44,223 nt of DNA, from assembly GCA_947450545.1 (NCBI GenBank), contig CANFVU010000009.1:1-44223 (forward strand), read 5' to 3'. The notes beneath the pieces were generated by a model that did no database searches, was not told the origin of the DNA, and saw only the letters and a list, made by a program, of their open reading frames with translations. Each line of letters starts with the position of its first letter. The first letter of the stretch is position 1. The stretch comes from Actinomycetota bacterium (GTDB lineage Bacteria; Actinomycetota; Actinomycetes; Nanopelagicales; Nanopelagicaceae). This document shows, piece by piece, positions 34,035-41,684 of this stretch. Made by a program: the position numbers and the translations under genes.

Positions 34035-36796
34035 TGAAAAAACTTATTTCACTTTTTGCGATAGCTCTTGTCTTGCTGCCTAGCGTTGCACGCGCCGACA
34101 TCCAACAGGTGACTCCGGCAGGTGGTCCGGTCTGGAGTTCAGGTTTCCACCCAGACGCTTATGGAGACTTTTCAGGCGGTACTCAAACCGATGTCGTAGT
34201 TACATGGACAATCCCTGCGGCTGGTGGAAGTCCAATCACTGGTTTTCAGGTAATTCCGTTTGCAACTGATGCTGCTGGAAATTCTCCAGTTCGCTCTGGA
34301 GTTTCATGTTCGACAAATGGATCAGGTACATCGTGTACCGTTAAAGGACTTGCTTGGGCAACGTATTACACATTCGTTGTGCTTGCGACTAACTCCATTG
34401 CAACATCGAGCTCGGCATCAAGTACCAATAAACAAGCGTCAGGGGATACTTCAACAGTTCCCGCAATCCTGACTCCTGGCCTCGCCCAAACAATCACGTT
34501 GTCAGACCCACCAAGCCCATACACATTTGGAAGCGCCGATTTTCAGCTCACAGCAACGGCTTCCTCAGGCTTGCCAATTACATGGACATCAAGCCCAGCA
34601 ACCACCTGCACAGTCGATGCCACAGGTGTTGTGCACTTCCTAAAGGCTCAACTTTCATGCGCAATTACCGCTACACAATATGGGTCGTCCGCGGGCTACG
34701 TGACTGTTTCAGCATCTAAGAACGCTACTGCTCAAATCTCGCTATCAGCCACAGCAAACGATGCTTCTGCGGTACAGGGAACAGCGGCAACTCTCAATGG
34801 CGTCTTCCCATATCCCGGAGCAGATGTCACACCTTCTTTCTGTGTAGTTGATAGTAATCCGGGTGCAACCGCCCCAACGTCGTGTCCAACATCTTTAGGA
34901 ATATTGGGCACACTTTCAACGACGCTGATTGATGCAACATCAAGTTCTACAAGCTCTGCGATTGTTAGCAACTTAACGAACAATCATCAATATTGGTATT
35001 GGGCTATTGCAACATCCGGTGCGAGCCATGCAGAATCAAATGTTAAAACATTTACAACTTTACAAGGCGTCACACTCACTCCATCTGGTTCACTCAACGG
35101 TGTCGTCGGAACTCCAATGTCCGTAACTTTCACTGCAACTGGTGGCAGTGGTGCATACGCTGCATGGGATAAAGGTGGATTGCCTGCTGGTTTAACCATT
35201 AGTTATGGCGCAATTACTGCTGTTGTTTCAGGAACACCAACAACTGCAGGATCAACTTTGACATTCGTATATGTTGAAGATTCCGGTGGTTTAAATACAA
35301 ACCTTCCAGTCACCTTTGTTATTACGGCATCTGCCCCACCACCATCCGGCGGCGGAACATCTCTTCTCCCACAAACAATCACAATCAATAACCCACCGAC
35401 CAATCTCAATATCGGTGGAGGTACAACGAAGCTCAACGCAACAGCCTCTTCGGGTCTTCCAGTTACATGGATTTCTAATTCACCAACTGTTTGTGCTGTG
35501 ACTCCCGATGGAACGCTCACCATTGTTGGTCCTGGCGTTTGTTTGTTAACAGTTTCGCAAGCTGGCAATACGACCTATAGCCCAGCAACGGCAAATCTCT
35601 CTATTCAAGTCGGTCCAGCACTCCAAATCACCTTAAATGAGCCTACAAATGTGCAATCTTCCTCCTTAGAACTCAACGCCACAGCAAGGTGGATTGGCAC
35701 AGATGGAACTCCTCAATTCTGCATTTCACTGACTGATAGCAATGCAACGTGTACTGAGCTTCCAGGAACCACGATTGCTGCGCCAAAACCAGCGCTGGTG
35801 ACTTCAACATCGGGCTCTGCCATCACGACTCTGATCTCTGGTCTATCTCCACGCACTATTTATTATGTGTGGGCACAACTTTCGAATGGCTCATTGGTTG
35901 TGAAGACTCCAACTCGCATGATTCATACATCCTCGGGCCCTACTCTTACCTATTCAGGTGAGACTCGTCGAAGCGTTGGTTCGTTGGTTAAATTAGTTGT
36001 GAAAGCTTCCGGAGGATTAGCTCCGTATAAGAATTGGTCAGTTAAGGGTCTCCCTGCTGGCATCACCGCATCGTCTTCAGGTGTGACATCACTTATTAGT
36101 GGAACTACCAACTTGGTTGGCGCATATGCAATCGAAGTTTCAGTTGTCGATACAAATGGGCGAACTGGCCTCGTCACGATTCCACTAACGATTTACGACG
36201 ATTCGCAACCAGTTATTGAATTAACGGGAGCAACTTCTCAACTCATTGGACCTTCGACTGTCCAAGTGAAATGGGAACCGCGTTCTCCATTTGTGAATTA
36301 CCAAGTTTTCTTAGCGAAGAAATTGGTCTGTGAGAGTACATCCAATAGTTGCAAGATTGAAAAGTTGCTTGGTCCACGCGCGGCTTTGGAAGTGTATGGA
36401 AAGACAGCCACAGGTACTCTTTCAGCTCCAGTGCACCCAACATATATTCCTCCAGTAAAGCCAATTCAAATTAATTTAGTTCACTTTGCATTCAATTCGT
36501 CGGCGCTCAGCGTTGTAGATAAGAAAGCTGTTGCATCTCTTGCTAAACAGATGCGTGGACAAGGATTCACGGCGCTCATGGTTGTGGGCCACACCGATGC
36601 GATCGGTAGCGCAGAATTGAACACAGTCCTATCGGGCAAGCGCGCAAAGACAACTTTTGGCTATCTCAACTCTTTGCTCACCAATGACCCAGTCTCTGTA
36701 AAGCTCGTAGGAAAGGGCTTTACGGTCCCTGTCAGCGATAACGCCACTGCTAAGGGCCGTGCAGCGAACCGACGGGCGGCAATCCTCGTTTATTAA
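34034..36796 (+). CDS. Secreted Ig-like/FnIII protein with C-terminal OmpA-like domain
   Basis: 920 residues. It starts with a clear signal peptide (MKKLISLFAIALVLLPSVARA), then an FnIII module with a Cys pair (SCSTNGSGTSC), a Cys-paired Big-like domain, an extended beta region, a He_PIG-like domain (near 335-430), a second Big-like domain, more beta modules, and an OmpA-like domain at about 815-920. The last keeps GHTD, LSGKRA and GRAANRRA, including the Asp and Arg that in OmpA proteins bind diaminopimelate of peptidoglycan. The TAATG overlap couples it to the giant gene, and its domain types match, so it probably fixes the giant protein to the wall. Confidence 0.85.
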   Translation: MKKLISLFAIALVLLPSVARADIQQVTPAGGPVWSSGFHPDAYGDFSGGTQTDVVVTWTIPAAGGSPITGFQVIPFATDAAGNSPVRSGVSCSTNGSGTSCTVKGLAWATYYTFVVLATNSIATSSSASSTNKQASGDTSTVPAILTPGLAQTITLSDPPSPYTFGSADFQLTATASSGLPITWTSSPATTCTVDATGVVHFLKAQLSCAITATQYGSSAGYVTVSASKNATAQISLSATANDASAVQGTAATLNGVFPYPGADVTPSFCVVDSNPGATAPTSCPTSLGILGTLSTTLIDATSSSTSSAIVSNLTNNHQYWYWAIATSGASHAESNVKTFTTLQGVTLTPSGSLNGVVGTPMSVTFTATGGSGAYAAWDKGGLPAGLTISYGAITAVVSGTPTTAGSTLTFVYVEDSGGLNTNLPVTFVITASAPPPSGGGTSLLPQTITINNPPTNLNIGGGTTKLNATASSGLPVTWISNSPTVCAVTPDGTLTIVGPGVCLLTVSQAGNTTYSPATANLSIQVGPALQITLNEPTNVQSSSLELNATARWIGTDGTPQFCISLTDSNATCTELPGTTIAAPKPALVTSTSGSAITTLISGLSPRTIYYVWAQLSNGSLVVKTPTRMIHTSSGPTLTYSGETRRSVGSLVKLVVKASGGLAPYKNWSVKGLPAGITASSSGVTSLISGTTNLVGAYAIEVSVVDTNGRTGLVTIPLTIYDDSQPVIELTGATSQLIGPSTVQVKWEPRSPFVNYQVFLAKKLVCESTSNSCKIEKLLGPRAALEVYGKTATGTLSAPVHPTYIPPVKPIQINLVHFAFNSSALSVVDKKAVASLAKQMRGQGFTALMVVGHTDAIGSAELNTVLSGKRAKTTFGYLNSLLTNDPVSVKLVGKGFTVPVSDNATAKGRAANRRAAILVY

Positions 36797-36801
36797 CCCG
36801 T

Positions 36802-36807
36802 TAGGCT
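36802..36807 (+). promoter_or_regulatory. -10 box TAGGCT, leaderless start
   Basis: TAGGCT is 6 nt before the ATG at 36814. It is identical to the glnR -10 box and sits just after the stop of the OmpA-domain gene. Confidence 0.5.
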
Positions 36808-36813
36808 TCTCTA

Positions 36814-36936
36814 ATGGCAACTCTCACCAGCGCAGCGCTCATCGTTGCTAGCGCAGCTCTCGGGTTCTATCTCATCCGTTGGGGCTTTCGTGGGGTTCAA
36901 AAAGTTCGTGCAGATGTGAAGGAGATTCAGAAGTAA
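36814..36936 (+). CDS. 40-residue single-pass membrane protein
   Basis: A short gene of 40 codons plus stop. The product starts MATLTSAALIVASAALGFYL; residues 5-25 form a hydrophobic helix and 26-40 a charged, probably helical cytoplasmic tail (KVRADVKEIQK). Support for a real gene is the -10 box 6 nt before the ATG and a stop codon that directly abuts the next ATG at 36937, as seen between other operon genes here. No family recognised. It heads the operon with the nitrobindin-like protein, asparaginase and mshA. Confidence 0.65.
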   Translation: MATLTSAALIVASAALGFYLIRWGFRGVQKVRADVKEIQK

Positions 36937-37437
36937 ATGGCATTCGTACTCCCTGAAAACCTTCACGAAGATCTCTATCCATTGGCGTGGATGATTGGAA
37001 CGTGGGCTGGAACTGGCCGCTGCGAATATCCAGGAATCGACCCTTTTGATTTTGCACAAGAAGTTTCATTCAACCACGACGGTCGTAATTTTCTTAATTA
37101 CTACTCCCGTACGTGGAAGATTGATGAGAACAAAGACATCATCGAACCATTTGAATTCGAAAGTGGATTCTGGTCTTTGCGCGATAAGAAAATTCTCGAA
37201 GTTGTAATTGCTCAAAATATTGGAATCAACCAAGGTTGGGTTGGAATTGTCGATGGAGCAAAGATTCAACTAGCTCTTGATCGTGCCTATTCGACACAAT
37301 CCGCAAGCATTGTTGATTCAGGTCAACGTCTTTATGGAAACGTCGAAGGCGAACTTTTCTTTGCGTATGACATGGGAATGAATGGCCACGATATGCAGGC
37401 ATATATGTGGTCCTCACTTGCACGTAAGGCTGACTAA
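36937..37437 (+). CDS. Nitrobindin-like (FABP-type) beta-barrel protein
   Basis: A 166-residue protein of the nitrobindin/DUF1794 family, a ten-stranded barrel that in characterised members binds ferric haem and handles NO or peroxynitrite. Family motifs are visible: MIGTWAGTG near residues 14-22, FESGFW near 70-75, GWVGIVDGAKIQLALD near 94-109, and RLYGNVEGELFFAYDMG near 129-147. In the family the last strand carries the haem-ligand His about 11 residues after DM; here that position aligns with Y156, with H151 nearby. Whether haem is bound is therefore open. Start and stop abut both neighbours. Confidence 0.82.
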   Translation: MAFVLPENLHEDLYPLAWMIGTWAGTGRCEYPGIDPFDFAQEVSFNHDGRNFLNYYSRTWKIDENKDIIEPFEFESGFWSLRDKKILEVVIAQNIGINQGWVGIVDGAKIQLALDRAYSTQSASIVDSGQRLYGNVEGELFFAYDMGMNGHDMQAYMWSSLARKAD

Positions 37438-38370
37438 ATGGATTCCTCAGTCTTTCGCGGCGAAACAATTGCTGAAGTAGTTCGTGCCGGACTCGTTGAA
37501 TCTGTTCATTCAGGTCACCTTGTCGAACTTGATGCCACGGGAGCAATCGTTAAATCATTAGGCGCAATTCACGCGCCGATCTATCCACGTTCTTCTGTTA
37601 AATCGTTACAAGCATCAGCAATGGTCCGCGCTGGTTTGAAGTTAAAGCCTGAACAACTTGCCGTGGTTTGTGCTTCTCACAGCGGGTCTGAAGAACACTT
37701 CCGAGTAATTCGGTCCATTCTCTCCGACCACGGCCTAGATGAGAGCGCTTTTCGCAACGCAGTTGATACGCCTCTTGGAGAGCCTGAACGCAGAGCGTGG
37801 GGCGATAAGCCCAAGAGCCAATTAGCCCAGAATTGCAGCGGCAAACACGCTGGAATGCTCGCTACATGCGTTGTGAACGGCTGGGATACAAATAATTACA
37901 CCGATCCCGAGCACCCGCTTCAAAAGCTCATCATCACCGAATTTGAAACTCTTGCTCGTGAGAAGGTCCAATATCTCACCGCTGATGGCTGCGGAGCTCC
38001 ACTCTTTGCTCTGACGTTAGCTGGACTTGCTCAAGCGATCTACACAATCACAACATCTACCGATCCAGTGCACCAAGAAGTTGTGGCTGCATGTCGCGCT
38101 AATCCATTGATGATTGCTGGTGAAGGCCGACTCACAACTCGTTTAATGAAGGCCGTACCAGGTTTATTTATGAAGGAAGGCGCTGAAGGTGTTGAAGTTC
38201 TTTCAATGCCTGATGGACGCACTCTTGTCATTAAATGCGCTGATGGATCGTGGCGTCCAATGGGACCCATCATCACTGCAACATTCAAACGTTGGGGAGT
38301 AGAAGCACCCGACGAGAATGTTTATATTTATGGTGGCGGTAAAGTCGTTGGGCAGATAGAAGCAAAATAA
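37438..38370 (+). CDS. L-asparaginase II family protein
   Basis: A 310-residue member of the bacterial L-asparaginase II family (PF06089), which hydrolyses asparagine to aspartate and ammonia. Recognisable blocks are YPRSSVKSLQA near 49-59, CASHSGSEEHFRVI near 78-91, and NCSGKHAGMLATC near 132-144, which includes the Ser-Gly-Lys-His active-site region. No signal peptide, so it acts in the cytosol. It starts directly after the nitrobindin stop and overlaps mshA by TAATG. With GlnR encoded in the same window, nitrogen control is plausible, but no GlnR box is seen at this operon's promoter. Confidence 0.88.
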   Translation: MDSSVFRGETIAEVVRAGLVESVHSGHLVELDATGAIVKSLGAIHAPIYPRSSVKSLQASAMVRAGLKLKPEQLAVVCASHSGSEEHFRVIRSILSDHGLDESAFRNAVDTPLGEPERRAWGDKPKSQLAQNCSGKHAGMLATCVVNGWDTNNYTDPEHPLQKLIITEFETLAREKVQYLTADGCGAPLFALTLAGLAQAIYTITTSTDPVHQEVVAACRANPLMIAGEGRLTTRLMKAVPGLFMKEGAEGVEVLSMPDGRTLVIKCADGSWRPMGPIITATFKRWGVEAPDENVYIYGGGKVVGQIEAK

Positions 38371-39641
38371 TGGAGAAGAATTCGCGCATCGCTACATTCA
38401 TGATGCATACATCTCCATTGGAGCAAGCGGGCACTGGAGATGCTGGCGGAATGAATATTTATGTTGTTGAGAGCGCCCAGAAAATTGCAGCGCATGGCGT
38501 TGGGGTCGATATCTTTACACGTCGCACTGACCCGCATCAGCACGATCAACCGATTTCAGATGGCGTAAACGTCAAGTACTTGGATGCCGGTCCTGCAACC
38601 CCTGTCACCAAAGAAGAATTACCAACCCAAATTAGCGCGCTCACTCATGCTTTTATGCGTCAATACACCGACCTTGGTACAGATTATTACAAGCTCATTC
38701 ACTCGCATTATTGGATTAGCGGACAAGTCGGATGGAACGTTCGTTCTGCAGCGAACCTGCCATTGGTGCACACCATGCACACGATGGCTCTTGTAAAAAA
38801 TCAATCACTTGCTGAGGGCGAAAAACCTGAACCAGATGTTCGCGCATATGGTGAAGAGCAGATTGTGCGTCACGCCGATGCAATGATCGCGAATACCGAT
38901 GCTGAAGCTGCTCAATTAGTCTCGCTGTACAACGCTTGCCCAGACAAAGTATTTACTGTCGCTCCAGGCGTTGATTTGCAGCGCTTTACACCTGGAAATG
39001 GAAAAGCAGCATCACGCGCCAAACTCAATATCGCTCCCGATGCTTTGATGTTTACTTTCGTGGGACGTATCCAGCCACATAAGGGTCCAGAAGTCCTAGT
39101 CCGCGCAGCTGCCGAGATGTTGATCCATTCACCTCATCTTCGCTCCAAACTTGCTGTCGTAATTATGGGTGGACCTTCTGGAAATGGATCCCAAGAACCA
39201 GAACGTTTAGCAGCTCTCGCAAAATTCCTTGGCGTAGAAAACGTCATTCACTTCTTGCCACCATGCAAACGTGACGATCTCGCTGACTGGTATCGCGCAT
39301 CAGATTTAGTTTGCGTACCAAGCTATACAGAAAGTTTTGGTCTCGTTGCACTTGAAGCACAAGCATGTGGAACTCCAGTAGTAGCTACTGCCGTTGGTGG
39401 ATTGCGCACCGCTGTGGCAGATGGAATATCTGGCGCACTTGTCGATGGACACGATCCTCGCGCGTGGTCTGCTGTTATTTCACGCCTCTTATCTGAACCT
39501 GCTCATCGCGTTGGATTATCTGTAGGTGCTGTCGAACATGCATCCCACTTTGGTTGGGAGAGCACAGCTCGCAAAACTCTTGATGTATACGACTGGGTAT
39601 TATCAAATCCAGAAGAGAAATCGCTTCGGATTGTTCAATGA
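38370..39641 (+). CDS. mshA: D-inositol-3-phosphate glycosyltransferase MshA
   Basis: A 423-residue GT4 enzyme, the usual length for MshA. It transfers GlcNAc from UDP-GlcNAc to 1L-myo-inositol 1-phosphate, the first step of mycothiol synthesis. The opening MMHTSPLEQAGTGDAGGMNIYV is diagnostic. The donor site has VGRIQPHKGPEVLVRA and the E-x7-E motif ESFGLVALE, followed by AQACGTPVVA. The order mshA, YbjN-like gene, gpm, phoU, senX3-regX3 is commonly conserved in Actinobacteria. It overlaps the asparaginase stop (TAATG) and the next start (ATGA). Confidence 0.95.
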   Translation: MEKNSRIATFMMHTSPLEQAGTGDAGGMNIYVVESAQKIAAHGVGVDIFTRRTDPHQHDQPISDGVNVKYLDAGPATPVTKEELPTQISALTHAFMRQYTDLGTDYYKLIHSHYWISGQVGWNVRSAANLPLVHTMHTMALVKNQSLAEGEKPEPDVRAYGEEQIVRHADAMIANTDAEAAQLVSLYNACPDKVFTVAPGVDLQRFTPGNGKAASRAKLNIAPDALMFTFVGRIQPHKGPEVLVRAAAEMLIHSPHLRSKLAVVIMGGPSGNGSQEPERLAALAKFLGVENVIHFLPPCKRDDLADWYRASDLVCVPSYTESFGLVALEAQACGTPVVATAVGGLRTAVADGISGALVDGHDPRAWSAVISRLLSEPAHRVGLSVGAVEHASHFGWESTARKTLDVYDWVLSNPEEKSLRIVQ

Positions 39642-40114
39642 TTGCTCGCGAAGTTATTGAAGAGTTTCTCTCTTCCCATGATTTAGATTTTGAACGCCAC
39701 AATGAAAACTCATTCTTTATAACTCTGCCAGGGGAGCAGAAACTTGAAACTCATTGCGCACTCATTGTTGGCGATCACTCACTGACCATTAGCGCTTTCG
39801 TTATTCGCAAACCCGATGAAAACACGTCGTCCGTCCACGAATGGTTGCTCACGAAGAACTCTTCAATGTATTCCGTCGCATTTGCTATCAACGAATTGGG
39901 CGATATTTTCCTTGTAGGACGTCTGCCATTGACTGCAGTCACCGAGCAAGAGATTGATCGCGTTTTGGGCGCTGTACTTCAATATTCAGATAGCTCATTT
40001 AATATTCTTCTCGAACTTGGCTTTGCAGATTCCATTCGTCGCGAATGGGCTTGGCGAGTATCTCGTGGTGAATCACTAGCGAATCTCAAGGCTTTTGAGC
40101 ATTTGATTTCGTAG
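39638..40114 (+). CDS. YbjN-domain protein
   Basis: A 158-residue protein of the YbjN/putative sensory transduction regulator family (PF10722). The fold is related to type III secretion chaperones and the molecular role is not settled. It carries the usual N-terminal [13 protein letters not shown], the middle [32 protein letters not shown] and a C-terminal helix. In many Actinobacteria it lies between mshA and gpm, as here. It overlaps mshA by ATGA. Confidence 0.82.
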   Translation: MIAREVIEEFLSSHDLDFERHNENSFFITLPGEQKLETHCALIVGDHSLTISAFVIRKPDENTSSVHEWLLTKNSSMYSVAFAINELGDIFLVGRLPLTAVTEQEIDRVLGAVLQYSDSSFNILLELGFADSIRREWAWRVSRGESLANLKAFEHLIS

Positions 40115-40116
40115 TT

Positions 40117-40122
40117 TATGAT
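40117..40122 (+). promoter_or_regulatory. Promoter of gpmA: TATGAT, leaderless start
   Basis: TATGAT is 6 nt before the ATG at 40129. A -35-like TTGAGC at 40095-40100 is 16 bp upstream, making this one of the better full promoters in the window. Confidence 0.6.
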
Positions 40123-40128
40123 TCGTGC

Positions 40129-40875
40129 ATGACAACAAATCTCATCCTCCTCCGCCACGGTGAAAGTGAATGGAATGCCAAGAATCTTTTTACTGGATGG
40201 GTTGATGTTCGCCTCTCCGTAAAAGGCGAAGCCGAAGCTAAGCGTGGTGGCGAGCTTCTCGCAGCTCGCAATTTGTTGCCTAACATTGTTCACACCTCAC
40301 TCTTGCGCCGCGCGATCCATACATCCCAGCTCGCACTTGATGCTGCAGATCGTCATTGGATTCCAGTTCGACGCTCTTGGCGCCTTAATGAGCGCCATTA
40401 CGGTGCTTTGCAAGGCAAAGATAAGAAGCAGACTCTTGAGGCATATGGCGAAGAGCAATTCCAATTGTGGCGCCGCTCATTTGATGTTCCGCCTCCACCG
40501 ATTGACGATAACGATGAATTTAGCCAGAAAAGGGATCCTCGCTACGCGGATTTAGGTGCAGCTCTTCCGAAAACAGAATGTCTGAAGGATGTTATCGAGC
40601 GCATGATTCCTTACTGGACTGAATCAATTATTCCTGACTTGAAAGCCCACAAAACTGTCCTTGTCACAGCACATGGAAATTCACTTCGCGCATTGGTCAA
40701 ACACTTGGATGGCATCAGCGATACAGATATTGCTGGACTTAATATCCCAACAGGTATTCCATTGCTCTACGAACTCAATGACTCATTTATGCCAGTTAAA
40801 ACCGGCGGAGAATACTTAGATCCTGAAGCAGCAAAAGAAGCTATTCAAGCTGTTGCAAATCAGGGCAAGAAGTAA
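40129..40875 (+). CDS. gpmA: 2,3-bisphosphoglycerate-dependent phosphoglycerate mutase
   Basis: At 248 residues, the standard length for the dPGM family, it interconverts 3- and 2-phosphoglycerate in glycolysis. The phosphohistidine is H10 in [10 protein letters not shown]. The second catalytic region, [10 protein letters not shown], is near residues 86-95, and the second His is in [11 protein letters not shown] near 180. It has its own leaderless promoter, so it can be expressed apart from mshA. Its TAA directly abuts the TAA of convergent phoU. Confidence 0.96.
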   Translation: MTTNLILLRHGESEWNAKNLFTGWVDVRLSVKGEAEAKRGGELLAARNLLPNIVHTSLLRRAIHTSQLALDAADRHWIPVRRSWRLNERHYGALQGKDKKQTLEAYGEEQFQLWRRSFDVPPPPIDDNDEFSQKRDPRYADLGAALPKTECLKDVIERMIPYWTESIIPDLKAHKTVLVTAHGNSLRALVKHLDGISDTDIAGLNIPTGIPLLYELNDSFMPVKTGGEYLDPEAAKEAIQAVANQGKK

Positions 40876-41529
40876 TTAACGCTCGCCGTTAGCGTATTCG
40901 CCAGTCACCAAGAAGTAGACGCGGTGGCTGATGGAAACAGCATGGTCGGCAAAACGTTCGAAGTAACGTCCAAGCAGAGTCATGTCGATTGCTGTTTCGA
41001 TTCCATGAGTCCACTCATCACCAAGTAGAGTTGAAATCAATAAGCGGTGGAGCTTGTCCATCTCATCATCATCTTGTTCAATTTCAAGTGCACGAGTGAG
41101 ATCTCGGTATTGAAGAACCGTGACCATCTTTTCCATGATGCGAGCGCTGGCGCTACTCATGTTCTTGATTGTGGTTTCTAGCAATTCTGGAACAGCATTG
41201 TTTGGGTAACGCATACGTGCAAGCTTTGCAATGTGGTGAGCAAGATCGCCCATGCGTTCTAAGTCAGCGCTAATACGAAGTGCAGTAACAAGAGCACGCA
41301 AATCTGAAGCAACAGGTTGTTGGCGAGCCATCAAATTAATGATGCGAGCGTCAAGATCATGTTGAGTGTGATCAATTGTGTCATCGGCTGCGATAACGCG
41401 TTCGGCGATAGCAAGGTCAGCAGTCGTCAGAGCAATGCAAGATTGGTCAAGAGCCTCTTTTACAAGAGCTGCCATTCCGAGCAAGCTCGTATTGATACCT
41501 TCGAGTTCTTCATGAAACATATCGCGCAT
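40876..41529 (-). CDS. phoU: Phosphate signalling protein PhoU
   Basis: A 217-residue protein made of two PhoU three-helix repeats, the normal size. It starts MRDMFHEELEGINTSLLGMAALVKEALDQS. Acidic metal-binding motifs of the E/DxxxD type are visible (RMGDLAHHIAKLA near 92-104 and RYFERFADHAVSISHRV near 188-204). PhoU links the phosphate transporter to the sensor kinase and damps the Pho response. It is divergent from senX3-regX3, as in Mycobacterium-like clusters, and has a leaderless -10 box plus upstream 11-bp repeats. Confidence 0.95.
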   Translation of the reverse strand: MRDMFHEELEGINTSLLGMAALVKEALDQSCIALTTADLAIAERVIAADDTIDHTQHDLDARIINLMARQQPVASDLRALVTALRISADLERMGDLAHHIAKLARMRYPNNAVPELLETTIKNMSSASARIMEKMVTVLQYRDLTRALEIEQDDDEMDKLHRLLISTLLGDEWTHGIETAIDMTLLGRYFERFADHAVSISHRVYFLVTGEYANGER

Positions 41530-41535
41530 TGGGCA

Positions 41536-41541
41536 AGAATA
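41536..41541 (-). promoter_or_regulatory. -10 box TATTCT for phoU, leaderless start
   Basis: On the minus strand TATTCT is 6 nt before the phoU ATG. No clear -35 is present, which fits an activator-dependent promoter. Confidence 0.5.
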
Positions 41542-41567
41542 CCTTTGAGAGCACTCGGTAGGGCTCC

Positions 41568-41589
41568 ATATTGTTAACGGAGTCTGAAC
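41568..41589 (-). promoter_or_regulatory. 11-bp direct repeats, candidate RegX3/PHO boxes
   Basis: On the minus strand GTTCAG starts at 41589 and GTTAAC at 41578, 11 bp apart. They resemble the GTTCA core of actinobacterial PHO boxes. The pair ends just upstream of where a phoU -35 would lie, the usual place for an OmpR-type activator. A weaker third unit occurs at 41595-41600. Confidence 0.4.
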
Positions 41590-41642
41590 GAAGCTTTAAA
41601 TTTTGGTGCGCAGTCCGGGCTACGCTCACAAGGAGGGTCGAG

Positions 41643-41684
41643 ATGGTCAATTCTGCGCTGCAACTAACTAAGATTATGGCGTGA
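41643..41684 (+). CDS. Possible 13-residue leader peptide upstream of senX3
   Basis: An ATG at 41643 is preceded by a strong Shine-Dalgarno, AGGAGG (41631-41636), at 6-nt spacing. The frame reads MVNSALQLTKIMA and stops at TGA 41682-41684. That stop overlaps both the GTG (41681) and the ATG (41684) of senX3. It may couple translation of senX3 to this peptide on a longer mRNA. It competes with a leaderless-start explanation for senX3, and both may be used. Confidence 0.4.
   Translation: MVNSALQLTKIMA
41669..41674 (+). promoter_or_regulatory. -10 box TAAGAT for senX3, leaderless GTG start
   Basis: TAAGAT is 6 nt before the GTG at 41681 and is identical to the Fur-family gene's -10 box. Its first three bases form an in-frame TAA, which excludes any upstream extension of senX3. 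Confidence 0.5.

Noticed and set aside
34020-34040. Single giant gene split by frameshift at the 34034 junction
   Set aside because: The downstream protein starts with a clean signal peptide right at the TAATG overlap, the same coupling used by other gene pairs here. A sequencing error is not fully excluded but is less likely.
21801-36796. Repeat-rich DNA as CRISPR, IS element or prophage
   Set aside because: The repeats are protein-level modules with diverged DNA in one continuous frame; there are no short identical spaced repeats, transposase, integrase or phage structural genes.
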